A stretch of DNA of 64,000 nucleotides from contig NC_019676.1 in NCBI RefSeq assembly GCF_000316625.1, forward strand, positions 124,001 through 188,000, read 5' to 3'. A program made the translations under genes and the position numbers. Numbering within the stretch: position 1 is the stretch's first letter; each line of letters starts with the position of its first letter. Below, piece by piece: positions 26,785 to 36,091 of this stretch. The stretch comes from Nostoc sp. PCC 7107 (GTDB taxonomy: Bacteria; Cyanobacteriota; Cyanobacteriia; Cyanobacteriales; Nostocaceae). The notes under the pieces were generated by a model, which was given only the letters and a program-made list of their open reading frames with translations, was not told where the DNA came from and ran no database searches.

Positions 26785-28377
26785 ATGAGAATTTTACTAG
26801 TTTATCCGATATTTCCTAAAACCTTTTGGTCTTATGAAAAGATTCTAGATTTAGTCGATCGCAAGGTTTTGTTACCACCTTTGGGTTTAGTCACTGTAGC
26901 AGCAATTCTGCCCCAAGAATGGGAATTTAAACTGGTCGATCGCAACATTCGCCCAGCAACAGAAGCAGAATGGGAATGGGCTGATGTCGTGATTTTATCG
27001 GCGATGATTGTCCAGAAGCAAGACTTACTCGAACAGATTCAAGAAGCAAAACGCCGTGGTAAGTTAGTCGCAGTTGGTGGCCCTTACCCAACTTCCACAC
27101 CTTCTGCGGTGCAAAACGTTGGCGCAGATTTCCTCATTCTGGATGAAGGCGAAATCACCTTACCAATGTTTGTGGAAGCAATTCAACGGGGTGAAACTTC
27201 TGGGACTTTCCGCACTGCTGAAAAACCAGATGTCACCAGCACACCAGTACCCCGCTTTGATTTACTAGAATTAAATGCCTATGACATGATGTCGGTGCAA
27301 TTTTCGCGCGGTTGTCCCTTCCAGTGCGAATTTTGCGACATTATTGTTCTCTATGGACGCAAACCACGCACCAAAACCCCAGAACAACTTTTAGCAGAGT
27401 TAGATTATCTCTATGAATTGGGTTGGCGGCGGGGTGTATTCATGGTAGATGACAACTTTATCGGTAACAAGCGGAATGTGAAATTGTTGCTGAAAGAGTT
27501 AAAAGTTTGGATGGAGGAACACCAATATCCCTTTAAATTTGACACCGAAGCTTCAGTTGACTTAGCCCAAGACGAAGAATTGCTAGAGTTGATGGTTGAG
27601 TCTGGATTTTCAGCGGTGTTTTTGGGAATTGAAACACCAGATGAAGATAGCTTGCAACTTACCAAGAAGTTTCAAAATACCCGTAGTTCTTTGACAGATG
27701 CAGTGCAAACCATCATCAAAGCTGGGTTGCGCCCAATGGCTGGGTTTATTATCGGGTTTGATGGCGAAAAAGCTGGCGCAGGCGATCGCATTGTCCGATT
27801 TGCGGAACAAGCAGGTATTCCCTCAACTACCTTCGCTATGTTGCAAGCACTACCAAATACAGCCCTGTGGCATCGGCTGAAAAAAGAAGGCAGATTGCGG
27901 GAAAATACAGAAAGCAACATCAACCAAACTACGTTGATGAACTTCATTCCTACTCGTCCTTTAGAAGAACTTGCCAGGGAATATGTCGAGGCTTTTTGTG
28001 CTTTATACGACCCAGTACAATATTTAGATCGGACTTATCGCTGCTTTTTAATGCTAGGTTCGCCCAAATGGAAAGCACCATTCAAAATGCCAGAGTGGGT
28101 GGTAATTAAAGCATTGTTGATTGTAATTTGGCGACAAGGAATTAAACGGGAAACTCGCTGGAAATTCTGGCATCATTTGTTCAGTCTCCTCAAGCGTAAC
28201 CCTGCTGTTGTTGACCACTACATTGCTGTTTGCGCCCATAACGAGCATTTCCTAGAATATCGCCAAATTGTCCGCGATGAAATTGAAAGTCAACTAGCTG
28301 TATATTTGGCACAAGGCGCAGAAAAACCTTATGTCCCACCAGTAGTGGCGGAAAAAGCCGAGGCGATCGCGAGTTAA
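26785..28377 (+). CDS. B12-binding radical SAM protein (DUF4070-type)
   Basis: The 530-residue protein has an N-terminal cobalamin-binding-like Rossmann domain (MRILLVYPIFP, then PPLGLVTVAAIL, VAVGGPYPTS). The radical SAM core follows, with the cluster cysteines Cys177, Cys181 and Cys184 in RGCPFQCEFCDI. FLGIETPDEDSL and GFIIGFDGE are the usual later barrel strands. A C-terminal DUF4070-like extension (about 390-530) contains FMLGSPKWKAPF. The layout is that of B12-dependent methylases or cyclases such as the hopanoid methylase HpnP, but the N-terminus differs and no hopanoid gene is near, so no substrate is assigned. The class is common in cyanobacteria. It probably forms a single transcription unit and is divergent from the Uma2 gene at 25963. 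Confidence 0.87.
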   Translation: MRILLVYPIFPKTFWSYEKILDLVDRKVLLPPLGLVTVAAILPQEWEFKLVDRNIRPATEAEWEWADVVILSAMIVQKQDLLEQIQEAKRRGKLVAVGGPYPTSTPSAVQNVGADFLILDEGEITLPMFVEAIQRGETSGTFRTAEKPDVTSTPVPRFDLLELNAYDMMSVQFSRGCPFQCEFCDIIVLYGRKPRTKTPEQLLAELDYLYELGWRRGVFMVDDNFIGNKRNVKLLLKELKVWMEEHQYPFKFDTEASVDLAQDEELLELMVESGFSAVFLGIETPDEDSLQLTKKFQNTRSSLTDAVQTIIKAGLRPMAGFIIGFDGEKAGAGDRIVRFAEQAGIPSTTFAMLQALPNTALWHRLKKEGRLRENTESNINQTTLMNFIPTRPLEELAREYVEAFCALYDPVQYLDRTYRCFLMLGSPKWKAPFKMPEWVVIKALLIVIWRQGIKRETRWKFWHHLFSLLKRNPAVVDHYIAVCAHNEHFLEYRQIVRDEIESQLAVYLAQGAEKPYVPPVVAEKAEAIAS

Positions 28378-28392
28378 ATTTAAAATAGGGTG

Positions 28393-28429
28393 TAGGGAGT
28401 GGAAAATAAAGATGAAAATGCACTCCCTA
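28393..28429 (+). terminator. Weak hairpin after the radical SAM gene
   Basis: Arms TAGGGAGTG (28393-28401) and CACTCCCTA (28421-28429) pair perfectly over nine bases around a 19-base A-rich loop, starting 16 bases after the stop. It may act as a terminator or may be repeat debris. Confidence 0.4.
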
Positions 28430-28457
28430 AATCCAAAATCGGACATCCAAAATTGGT

Positions 28458-29024
28458 ATGACTTCTACTGCATCAGAACAAATTCGTTGGACAACGGCTG
28501 ACTTAGAGTTATTTCCTGACGATGGCAAGCGTTATGAGATAATTGACGGAGAATTGTTTGTGACTAGAGCGCCTCATTGGAAACATCAAACAGCCTGTGT
28601 CAAAGTTGGAACACAGTTAGAAATTTGGTCGAATGAGACTGGTTTAGGACAAGTTGCTTTTGCACCAGGAATTATTTTCAACGATACTGATAATGTAATT
28701 CCTGATGTAGTGTGGGTAAGCAATCAGCGTTTATCAGAAATATTAGATGAAGCTGGACATTTAATAGGTGCGCCAGAGTTAGTAATTGAAGTGCTTTCTC
28801 CTGGAGAAGTGCAGAAGAAACGCGATAAGCAGTTAAAGCTGAAGCTGTACTCAGTTCAAGGAGTACAAGAATACTGGATTTTTGACCGCGAAAAAGAGAC
28901 AGTAGGAATTTACCGTCGGGAAAATGGTGTTTTAAAATTAGCGGCTACTTTATATAAAGAAGATAATTTAACTAGTTCACTTTTGCCGGGATTTAGTTGT
29001 GCTGTGAAGGTTTGTTTTAGTTAG
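28458..29024 (+). CDS. Uma2 family (DUF820) protein
   Basis: This second Uma2 protein has 188 residues: WTTADLELFPDDGKRYEIIDGELFVTRAPHWKHQ at the start, then VIPDVVWVSNQRL, APELVIEVLSPGE and KRDKQLKLKLYSVQGVQEYWIFDRE, the full family signature with Asp and Glu-x-Leu/Lys acidic positions. It differs strongly from the paralogue at 25963, so it is not a recent tandem copy. It follows the radical SAM gene on the same strand. The stop codon overlaps a short palindrome. Confidence 0.92.
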   Translation: MTSTASEQIRWTTADLELFPDDGKRYEIIDGELFVTRAPHWKHQTACVKVGTQLEIWSNETGLGQVAFAPGIIFNDTDNVIPDVVWVSNQRLSEILDEAGHLIGAPELVIEVLSPGEVQKKRDKQLKLKLYSVQGVQEYWIFDREKETVGIYRRENGVLKLAATLYKEDNLTSSLLPGFSCAVKVCFS

Positions 29025-29036
29025 CGAGCGCTAACT
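29019..29036 (+). terminator. Palindrome overlapping a stop codon; otherwise empty gap to 29345
   Basis: AGTTAGCG and CGCTAACT pair perfectly around two bases, overlapping the TAG stop of the Uma2 gene and followed shortly by ATTTT. It may be a compact terminator. The gap to 29345 (321 bases in all) is AT-rich with no gene. A loose inverted repeat (TTTATGGT at about 29171, ACCATAAA at about 29190) lies in it. The promoter of the antiporter gene should be here. Confidence 0.45.
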
Positions 29037-29345
29037 AGTAATTTTGCAGGTACAAATTCGTTTTTAATTTGGCTGGAATTGAAAGTTATACCAGTCCACA
29101 GTGTTAATTTATCATTTATCGTTCACAGCGTAATTTACGCCCATTTCAAAGTGATGGGTATTTCAACTGTTTATGGTGAGTGGTTACATACCATAAACTG
29201 TGTAGGTTTATTCAATAAGTTTTAATTAGGCAGTTTCCTGAAGAAAATACAAATTTTGTTGCCTCCATACCAACAATTTAACCCCTAGATAGATAAAAAT
29301 TTGTATGCTGAAGTTAACAGGTCTTAATAGTTCTTTTTAAAGATT

Positions 29346-31664
29346 GTGCAGGAAGATTTTAGATTAATTGTTGATTTAGTATTAGTTTTGGGAGTCGCAG
29401 CCTGTGGGGGACTGTTGGCATCCCTTTTAAAACAACCAGTGCTGTTGGGTTATCTCATCGGGGGAATGGTTGTTGGGCCTGCTGGGCTAGGGCTGATTAA
29501 AGAAATTATTCAAGTAGAGACCTTAGCGCAATTCGGGGTCGCCTTTCTCTTATTTGCCTTGGGTGTGGAGTTTTCTTTTTCTGAATTAAAAAAAGTAAAA
29601 GCGATCGCCCTTGGTGGAGGTGGACTACAAATAGCCTTGACAATCTTAGTCACAGTGGTGGTGTGTGGTGTAACGGGGGCTTGGGGCAGCTTACCCGCGA
29701 AAGGTGTATTTTTGGGGTCAATTCTTTCCTTGTCTTCTACCGCCGTTGTCCTCAAGTGCTTGATGGAGCGTAACGAAACAGAAACGCCCCACGGACAGGT
29801 AATGTTGGGGATTTTGGTTGTACAGGACTTGGCTTTAGGGCTAATGCTGGCTGTCTTACCTGCACTGCACGCACCAGCAGAAGTTATTGGTGTAGCCGTA
29901 CTTACCGCCTTGGTACGGATTGGTTTATTTGCTGCTGGGGCAGTTGTGGCGGGGATTTGGCTGATACCGCCATTATTGCGAATGTTAGCCCGCACGGAAA
30001 GCCGCGAATTATTTTTACTTGGTGTAGTGACTTTATGTTTGGGTATTGCGCTATTAACAGAATACTTGGGCTTGTCAATTGAAATGGGGGCGTTCGTCGC
30101 CGGCTTGATGATTTCTGAAGTGGAGTACGCCGACCAAACCCTGACTTATGTAGAACCACTACGAGATATTTTTGCCAGTTTATTCTTTGCTGCCATTGGG
30201 ATGCTGATTGATCCGGTGTTTTTGTGGCAGAATCTGGAATTAATTTTAGGGTTAGTGGCGTTGGTCTTTGTCGGTAAGTTTTTGATTATTACGCCCTTAG
30301 TCAAGTTATTCCGCTACCCGTGGAAAACAGCCTTAATTGCTGGGTTGGGACTGGCACAGATTGGGGAATTTTCCTTTGTTCTCGCCAGTGAAGGACAAGT
30401 ATTAGGTTTAGTATCCCGACGGATATATTTATTAATTTTAGGAACTACAGCAGTTACCCTGATTTTGACTCCTTTTGTACTGCGGCTACTACCATCTTTA
30501 TTTAACTTTGCCGAATCTATGCCTTGGCTGAAACCTTATTTGGCTGGCGAAGGCGAAGCGCGGGATGTATCGGAAGAATTACCGATAAAAGACCATATAG
30601 TTGTTTGTGGCTATGGGCGTGTGGGTAAGAATTTGGTCAAGTTATTGCAACAGCATGACTTACCTATAGTGGTCATAGATCAATCTGAAAGCCGAATTCA
30701 GCAGTTACGGGATGCAGGAGTACCTTACGTGTATGGTAACTGCGTAAGTTTTCATGTTTTGGAAACCGCAGGTGTTAACCACGCTAAAGGAATGGCGATT
30801 GCACTTCCTGACCCTATGAGTACGCGTCTCAGCCTAAAACGCGCTTTAGAACTACACCCAGAATTAAATCTAGTTGTCCGCGCTACCCAAGACAAAAATA
30901 TTGAAGTGCTTTATCAATTAGGGGCGAGGGAAGTAGTTCAACCAGAATTTGAAGCCAGTTTAGAAATGGCAACTTATTTATTAAATGACTTGGGCTTCTC
31001 GCAATTTGTGGTACAACGGGAAATGCAGCAAATCCGTAACGATCATTACTTGGATTTGCGCCCAGAACGTTCTGCTTCTGAGGTTTCCCGCGATTTACAC
31101 CAAGCAACCCGCGATTTAAATCGACGCTGGTATGCAATACCATCTACTTCACCTCTCATTGGGATGAGCTTAGAAGAAGCCGATATGCGTTACTTAACAG
31201 GGATAAGTTTGATGGCGATTCGCCGCGCTAACGGCAATGAAATCGACTATCCTAATAATCAAACTAAATTAGAAGAAGGCGATCGCTTATTAGTTGTCGG
31301 TGCATCTGAGGAACTAGCAGCTTTAGAAGAATTTGCTCAAGGTAAGATAGCCGTTCCTGGAGAAAATAGCGCTTGTCAGTGGTTAGTTGTCGATGCTGAT
31401 TCCCCTGTTGATCATAAAACCTTGGCTGACTTGAAAAATCATGAACCATCAGTGAAGGTGCAAGCACTGCGGCGGGATGGTAAGTTTATTCGCCGTCCTG
31501 ATGACAAAACAGACCTCAGAGTTGGCGACCAAGTATTATTATGTGGTAGCTTACCCAGTCTGAATCAACTACAATCTTTATTCGCCGCAGCCAACAAAAT
31601 GCCTTTGTCTATCCCCATCGCTAAAGCGAATGAAGCACAAACAGTGAAAGAGTTTCTGCCTTGA
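29346..31664 (+). CDS. Cation:proton antiporter with TrkA-N and TrkA-C domains (KefB/C-like, CPA2)
   Basis: The 772-residue protein has residues about 1-385 as a CPA2 antiporter membrane domain with some 12 helices (GGLLASLLKQPVLLGYLIGGMVVGP, SLSSTAVVLKCL, GILVVQDLALGLML with the transport aspartate, GLAQIGEFSFVLA). About 412-530 is a TrkA-N/RCK Rossmann domain starting DHIVVCGYGRVGKNL. Two TrkA-C-like modules follow (about 600-670 and 680-750), each ending in the GDRLLVVG or GDQVLLCG strand. It should exchange K+ or Na+ for H+ across the plasma or thylakoid membrane, gated by nucleotide binding. GTG at 29346 is the only reasonable start and lacks a strong ribosome site. Its partner ion is not readable. 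Confidence 0.93.
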   Translation: MQEDFRLIVDLVLVLGVAACGGLLASLLKQPVLLGYLIGGMVVGPAGLGLIKEIIQVETLAQFGVAFLLFALGVEFSFSELKKVKAIALGGGGLQIALTILVTVVVCGVTGAWGSLPAKGVFLGSILSLSSTAVVLKCLMERNETETPHGQVMLGILVVQDLALGLMLAVLPALHAPAEVIGVAVLTALVRIGLFAAGAVVAGIWLIPPLLRMLARTESRELFLLGVVTLCLGIALLTEYLGLSIEMGAFVAGLMISEVEYADQTLTYVEPLRDIFASLFFAAIGMLIDPVFLWQNLELILGLVALVFVGKFLIITPLVKLFRYPWKTALIAGLGLAQIGEFSFVLASEGQVLGLVSRRIYLLILGTTAVTLILTPFVLRLLPSLFNFAESMPWLKPYLAGEGEARDVSEELPIKDHIVVCGYGRVGKNLVKLLQQHDLPIVVIDQSESRIQQLRDAGVPYVYGNCVSFHVLETAGVNHAKGMAIALPDPMSTRLSLKRALELHPELNLVVRATQDKNIEVLYQLGAREVVQPEFEASLEMATYLLNDLGFSQFVVQREMQQIRNDHYLDLRPERSASEVSRDLHQATRDLNRRWYAIPSTSPLIGMSLEEADMRYLTGISLMAIRRANGNEIDYPNNQTKLEEGDRLLVVGASEELAALEEFAQGKIAVPGENSACQWLVVDADSPVDHKTLADLKNHEPSVKVQALRRDGKFIRRPDDKTDLRVGDQVLLCGSLPSLNQLQSLFAAANKMPLSIPIAKANEAQTVKEFLP

Positions 31665-31788
31665 GAGTGCTGAGTCACCGAAGTTTGCTCAACGGGGGGA
31701 ACACGCGCACACAAGTTTTCTCCGCACGCAACTTTTCGCTGAGTACTGAGTAGAAATACTAGCTTATAACCCCTCTTTTATCAGAGGA
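31665..31788. repeat. GC-rich REP-like repeat with heptamer remnants
   Basis: Between the antiporter and hfq (convergent) lies a stretch with GTGCTGAGTCA and GAGTACTGAGTAG heptamer-like remnants around a GC-rich core (about 31685-31735) with loosely complementary ends CGAAGTTTGC and GCAACTTTTCG. No gene is present. Confidence 0.5.
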
Positions 31789-32007
31789 TTAAACTTTGGG
31801 TTTGAAGTAAGCGATCGCTTGTTTCCAAATGGTTGTTTGCTGGTTGTTTTCATCGGCAATACAAACACAACCTGGATCTTGCCATAAAACCTTACCTGTC
31901 AACAGATCGCCTGTAACTAGTTTGAACTCAACTACTGCGGCTTGTTTAATCAGGTTCTGCACTTGCCGAATACTTGGCAGCGAAGTGTCAAAATCAGTTG
32001 TCGCCAT
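31789..32007 (-). CDS. hfq: RNA chaperone Hfq, cyanobacterial type
   Basis: The 72-residue Sm-like protein begins MATTDFDTSLPSIRQVQNLI and contains VVEFKLVTGDLLTGKVLWQDPGCVCI, the divergent cyanobacterial Hfq pattern in which many RNA-contact residues of the E. coli protein are missing. Cyanobacterial Hfq binds the pilus ATPase complex (shown in Synechocystis) and affects motility, and in Anabaena it influences nitrogen metabolism. A GTG at 32028 is in frame, but ATG at 32007 gives the family N-terminus. It is divergent from dapF across a repeat-bearing 174-base gap; the hfq-dapF neighbourhood is, as I recall, common in cyanobacteria, which supports the call. Confidence 0.88.
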   Translation of the reverse strand: MATTDFDTSLPSIRQVQNLIKQAAVVEFKLVTGDLLTGKVLWQDPGCVCIADENNQQTTIWKQAIAYFKPKV

Positions 32008-32057
32008 GTTTGGTGATGGTTTATGCACAATAAAAAATGTTTTCTGTAAGGAGTTGT

Positions 32058-32151
32058 AAAGTATGAATGATCAACTATGAAGGATAAAATTTCATCCTAG
32101 CCTGCGGCAAGCCACCCAAAAGGTGTCTACATACTTTACACTTCATACTTT
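32058..32151. repeat. REP-like element bounded by inverted repeats, between hfq and dapF
   Basis: The element is bounded by a perfect ten-base inverted repeat (AAAGTATGAA at 32058-32067, TTCATACTTT at 32142-32151). It contains TAGCCTGCGGCAAGCC at 32098-32113 and GTCTACA at 32125, both also present in the element at 19738-19767. It lies in the leader of dapF, 30 bases before its ATG. Confidence 0.75.
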
Positions 32152-32181
32152 CCTAATCATTGATAATTCATCATTGGAAAA

Positions 32182-33021
32182 ATGGCAATCGAATTTACTA
32201 AGTATCACGGTCTAGGCAACGACTTTATTTTAATTGACAATCGCGCGTCAGCCTCACCATTACTAACACCAGAGAAAGCAATTGAATGGTGCGATCGCCA
32301 CTTTGGCATTGGTGCAGATGGTGTGATTTTTGCTTTACCCGGAAAAAACGGTACTGACTACACCATGCGAATTTTTAATTCCGATGGTTCCGAACCGGAA
32401 ATGTGTGGTAACGGTATTCGTTGTTTAGCAGCATTTCTCGCTGATTTAGAAGGTATATCTCGCACTCAAGATAAATATCGCATTCATACCTTAGCAGGGA
32501 CAATTACACCCCAACTAACACCCGATGGACAAATCAAGGTGGATATGGGTTTACCGCGCCTACTCGCTGGCGAAATCCCTACTACTCTGGGTGCGCCTGA
32601 TGCCAAAGTGATTAATCAACCCCTAGAAGTCGCAGGCCAAACTTGGGAAGTCACCTGTGTAAGTATGGGGAATCCCCACTGCATCACTTTTGTGAAAGAT
32701 GTCGCCACAATTCCCTTAGAAACCATCGGCCCAAAATTTGAACATCACCCAGTTTTTCCCCAAAGAACCAACACCGAATTTATTCAAGTGGTGAGTCGTG
32801 ACTACCTGAAAATGCGGGTATGGGAAAGAGGCGCAGGAATTACATTAGCTTGTGGTACAGGTGCTTGTGCATCTTTAGTGGCTGGCGTGTTAACTGGAAA
32901 ATGCGATCGCTTGGCGACTGTAGAATTACCAGGAGGTTGCTTAGAAATTGAATGGTCAGAAATTGACGAACGAATTTATATGACTGGCCCTGCTGAACGA
33001 GTGTTTAAGGGTACGGCTTGA
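32182..33021 (+). CDS. dapF: Diaminopimelate epimerase
   Basis: This PLP-independent racemase converts LL- to meso-diaminopimelate for lysine and peptidoglycan synthesis. The 279-residue product has [17 protein letters not shown] at the start, the first catalytic cysteine Cys75 in [12 protein letters not shown] and the second, Cys224, in [22 protein letters not shown] and WERGAGIT are also invariant in the family. Length is normal. It is divergent from hfq. The AT-rich start region (ATCATTGGAAAA) offers a weak GGA ribosome site. Confidence 0.97.
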   Translation: MAIEFTKYHGLGNDFILIDNRASASPLLTPEKAIEWCDRHFGIGADGVIFALPGKNGTDYTMRIFNSDGSEPEMCGNGIRCLAAFLADLEGISRTQDKYRIHTLAGTITPQLTPDGQIKVDMGLPRLLAGEIPTTLGAPDAKVINQPLEVAGQTWEVTCVSMGNPHCITFVKDVATIPLETIGPKFEHHPVFPQRTNTEFIQVVSRDYLKMRVWERGAGITLACGTGACASLVAGVLTGKCDRLATVELPGGCLEIEWSEIDERIYMTGPAERVFKGTA

Positions 33022-33095
33022 AACATAATTTAGAAGTCATGCAGTGTGAAACTTTCTCTCAAACCGAACCCCAACCCCTTCCCTGTTAGGTAAAA

Positions 33096-33300
33096 CTACG
33101 GTGTACACACAAGTCAAAAATTTTCATGTTCAACCACACCCCGCCTAGAACTAAAGTTTTAGGCTCATAGCCAAAGTCCACAAAACGTGGACTGATATAT
33201 TTTTAGTTGAGTCATCTGAAGATGACTTACGCTATGAGACTCGGAATGAATTCCGAGGCGGGACAGATGCAGTACACGAATATTTGTGTGTACACCATAG
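33096..33300. mobile_element. MITE-like element with 17-bp terminal inverted repeats and an internal REP-type core
   Basis: The ends CTA(C/T)GGTGTACACACAA (33096-33112, and inverted at 33284-33300) match at 16 of 17 positions. Inside, 33139-33262 is a second palindromic unit: CCCCGCCT on the left and AGGCGGG on the right, with a subterminal hairpin (GTCCACAAAACGTGGAC), a GAGTCATCTGAAGATGACT stem and CTCGGAATGAATTCCGAG. The inner unit is of the kind mobilised by IS200/IS605-type transposases, common in Nostoc-type genomes. The 205-base element fills most of the gap between dapF and the convergent tex gene and has no coding capacity. Confidence 0.72.
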
Positions 33301-33317
33301 CGGTTACTCAGCACTTC

Positions 33318-35477
33318 TTATTGCTTGGCTGCTTTCATAGACAAACTAATCCGTTTTAATTTCTCGTTCACTTCCAGAACTCTAACTTTGACAACTTGTC
33401 CCACCTTAACTATGAGCTTAGGGTCATCTACAAATCTATCGGCGAGTTGGGAAATATGCACCAAACCATCTTGATGTACACCAATATCTACGAATGCGCC
33501 AAAATTTGCCACATTGGTAACTATTCCTTCTAATTCCATCCCGATTTGTAAATCTCTAATTTCTTTGATGCCTTCTTGAAAGGTTGCATACTTAAACTCA
33601 GCGCGGGGATCTCGTCCGGGTTTTTCCAGTTCTCGGAAAATGTCGCGCAGCGTAGGTTCACCAATAGTATCGGTGACGTATTTTTTTAGCTCGATTTTTT
33701 TGAGTTTTTCCGCAATTTGACTAACTTGATTTAATGGTACGTTGAGGTCAGATGCGATCGCTTCCACCACTGAGTAACTTTCAGGATGCACCGCCGTATT
33801 ATCTAACGGATGATTGCCATTGCGAATCCGCAAAAATCCGGCGGCTTGTTCAAAAGCTTTCGGCCCTAATTTCGGCACTTTCAACAGTTGGCGGCGACTT
33901 TTAAACGCTCCATTTTGATTGCGATAGTTGACAATGTTATTAGCCACTGCGGCTGTAATACCAGATACAAAGGTTAAAAGTTCTTTAGAAGCTGTATTTA
34001 AATCTACACCCACAAAGTTGACGCAGCTTTCTACAGTGTCATCAAGTTTCTTCTTCAATAACTTTTGATCAACATCGTGCTGATATTGTCCCACGCCAAT
34101 TGATTTGGGATCAATTTTGACTAATTCTGCTAAGGGGTCTTGCAAACGGCGACCGATACTAATCGCACCCCGCACTGTCACATCTAAATCGGGAAACTCT
34201 TCTAAGGCGACTTTACTGGCAGAATATATGGATGCACCAGATTCATTCACCATCACCTTAATTGGTTTACGGTCTACAGCTTGTAATACTTGCGCCACAA
34301 ATTCATCAGTTTCCCGCGAAGCAGTTCCGTTACCAATAGCTACTAGTTCGATTTTGTATTTTTCAATCAAATTTCTAATCGTTTGTGCAGCTTTAGTACG
34401 TTGTTCCGCTGCTTGATGGGGAAAAACAGCTTGATATTCGAGAAATTTGCCTGTTTCATCTAAAACTGCAACTTTACATCCAGTTCTAAAACCAGGATCA
34501 ATTGCTAAAGTGGGTTTCATCCCCGCAGGTGCAGATAATAATAACTCACGCAGGTTAGTTTCAAATGTTTTGATGGATTCTATGTCTGCATAATCTTTTT
34601 TGGTAGAAATTACTTCTCCTGTTAAAGAAGTTTTCATCAGACGGTTAAACGCATCCTTCAGCATCATCTGATAAAAATCCCTAATTGCTCTGACTTTAGT
34701 ACGAATTACCTGAGATTCAAGATAACCAAGCACATAATCTTCATCAAAGTTAATATCGAAGCTTAATACTCCCTCAGCTTCACCACGACACAATGCCAAC
34801 ATATTGTGAGGAGCAATATTTTTCACTTTGATTTGATAATTCCGGTACATCTCAAATTTGGTTGTACCTTCAGGATGCTCATCTTTAATGCGGGAAACAA
34901 AAACTCCTGCGTCTAAAAGATAGTCGCGCAAATAAGCCCGGAGTTCCGCTGTTTCTGCGACTGCTTCTGCTAAAACGTCTGCTGCACCTTTGAGGGCTTC
35001 ATCTGCTGTTTTTACGCCTTTCTCTTCCGAGATATATTTGCTGGCTTCTGTTTCTAAAGATGCAGCTATACCATTTTTAATATTCAGCGATTTTATGAAC
35101 TCTGCCAGTGGTTCTAATCCTTTTTCTTTAGCAATTGTGGCGCGAGTGCGGCGCTTTGGTCGATATGGTAAGTATAAATCCTCAAGTTCGGTTTTTTGTT
35201 GACAAGAGATAATTTGTGTTTTCAACTCATCAGTGAGTTTACCTTGTTCAGCGATCGCATTTAAAATTACTGATTTTCTGGCTTCTATTTCTGTTAAGTA
35301 ATTATACTTATCAAACAAATCCCGCAATTGCACTTCATTCATTTCTCCAGTGCGTTCTTTGCGGTAACGTGCAATAAAAGGAACTGTCGCACCCTCCGCC
35401 AAAAGTTCCAGCGCGTTCTGCACCTGATAAGGTTTAAGATCCAGTTCAGTTGCTAATAGTTGAGGAATGTTTAGCAT
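33318..35477 (-). CDS. tex: Tex-family RNA-binding transcription accessory protein
   Basis: The 719-residue protein shows the complete Tex layout. It has an N-terminal helical Tex domain (VPFIARYRKERTGEMNEVQLRDL, LYLPYRPKRRTRATIAKEKGLEPLA), a YqgF/RNaseH-like domain (KPTLAIDPGFRTGCKVAVLD, about 327), helix-hairpin-helix repeats (VDLNTASKELLTFV, GAFKSRRQLLKVPKLGPKAF, about 490-550) and a C-terminal S1 domain (GMELEGIVTNVANFGAFVDIGVHQDGLVHISQLAD, about 640-719). Tex is cytosolic, is related to eukaryotic Spt6, and binds nucleic acid during transcription. It appears to be a single gene. Confidence 0.95.
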   Translation of the reverse strand: MLNIPQLLATELDLKPYQVQNALELLAEGATVPFIARYRKERTGEMNEVQLRDLFDKYNYLTEIEARKSVILNAIAEQGKLTDELKTQIISCQQKTELEDLYLPYRPKRRTRATIAKEKGLEPLAEFIKSLNIKNGIAASLETEASKYISEEKGVKTADEALKGAADVLAEAVAETAELRAYLRDYLLDAGVFVSRIKDEHPEGTTKFEMYRNYQIKVKNIAPHNMLALCRGEAEGVLSFDINFDEDYVLGYLESQVIRTKVRAIRDFYQMMLKDAFNRLMKTSLTGEVISTKKDYADIESIKTFETNLRELLLSAPAGMKPTLAIDPGFRTGCKVAVLDETGKFLEYQAVFPHQAAEQRTKAAQTIRNLIEKYKIELVAIGNGTASRETDEFVAQVLQAVDRKPIKVMVNESGASIYSASKVALEEFPDLDVTVRGAISIGRRLQDPLAELVKIDPKSIGVGQYQHDVDQKLLKKKLDDTVESCVNFVGVDLNTASKELLTFVSGITAAVANNIVNYRNQNGAFKSRRQLLKVPKLGPKAFEQAAGFLRIRNGNHPLDNTAVHPESYSVVEAIASDLNVPLNQVSQIAEKLKKIELKKYVTDTIGEPTLRDIFRELEKPGRDPRAEFKYATFQEGIKEIRDLQIGMELEGIVTNVANFGAFVDIGVHQDGLVHISQLADRFVDDPKLIVKVGQVVKVRVLEVNEKLKRISLSMKAAKQ

Positions 35478-35723
35478 TGGGTATCTAATGGTAAAATGTC
35501 GCTTCTTAAGGTAGTATCGTAGATCGTCATTATAGTGACAACGCTGAGTGTTAAACTTATTTACTGGATAATTACGGAATTGTGACTTGCTTGCTGATTG
35601 TTTATTTCATTAGAGGATTGTGAAGACACCTCTTTAGATATAAGATTGACAGCAATGATTATAAAAAAAATATAAATTAAAACTTCTCAGTTCTTGACAT
35701 CTTACGTTAGGAGAAGAACAGCA

Positions 35724-35960
35724 ATGGCCTTGTTTTTTTTAATTCCTCTGTTTACTGGTTTAGCAACTGGTTACTTATCCAAAAAATGTAGTGATGAATT
35801 AGCTTACCTGACTGGTATATTTACAATCATCAGTCTAGTTGTGAGTTTAGTTTTAGCACCTTGGCAAATCCAGCTATTGCTACTGGTTTTCGTGGTCATT
35901 ACTACTAATAAACTTTTACGAGATAACGATAAAAAATATACCCAAGCCAGTAAAAAATAA
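35724..35960 (+). CDS. Small membrane protein with two transmembrane helices
   Basis: The 78-residue protein starts MALFFLIPLFTGLATGYLSKK. The ATG at 35724 sits nine bases after AGGAGA, while the longer in-frame TTG start at 35694 would place that ribosome site inside the gene, so the shorter form was chosen. Two or three hydrophobic stretches (3-18, 27-46, 47-63) are followed by a charged tail (LLRDNDKKYTQASKK). No family is recognised. It is isolated between divergent tex and the convergent wzc-like gene. Confidence 0.6.
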   Translation: MALFFLIPLFTGLATGYLSKKCSDELAYLTGIFTIISLVVSLVLAPWQIQLLLLVFVVITTNKLLRDNDKKYTQASKK

Positions 35961-36091
35961 GTGTAAATAATTAAATCCATAGGCAAGATGCGATCGCCAC
36001 TAATTCTGTAAAATGATGGAATGTACGCGATCGCTGTCTCTTAGCAAAACATCCAGCCCTGGAAATTTACACATCGTCATAGAGTCATCAG

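Noticed and set aside
26785-28377. Call as hopanoid 2-methylase HpnP
   Set aside because: The layout is similar, but the N-terminal sequence differs from HpnP as I remember it and no hopanoid genes are nearby.
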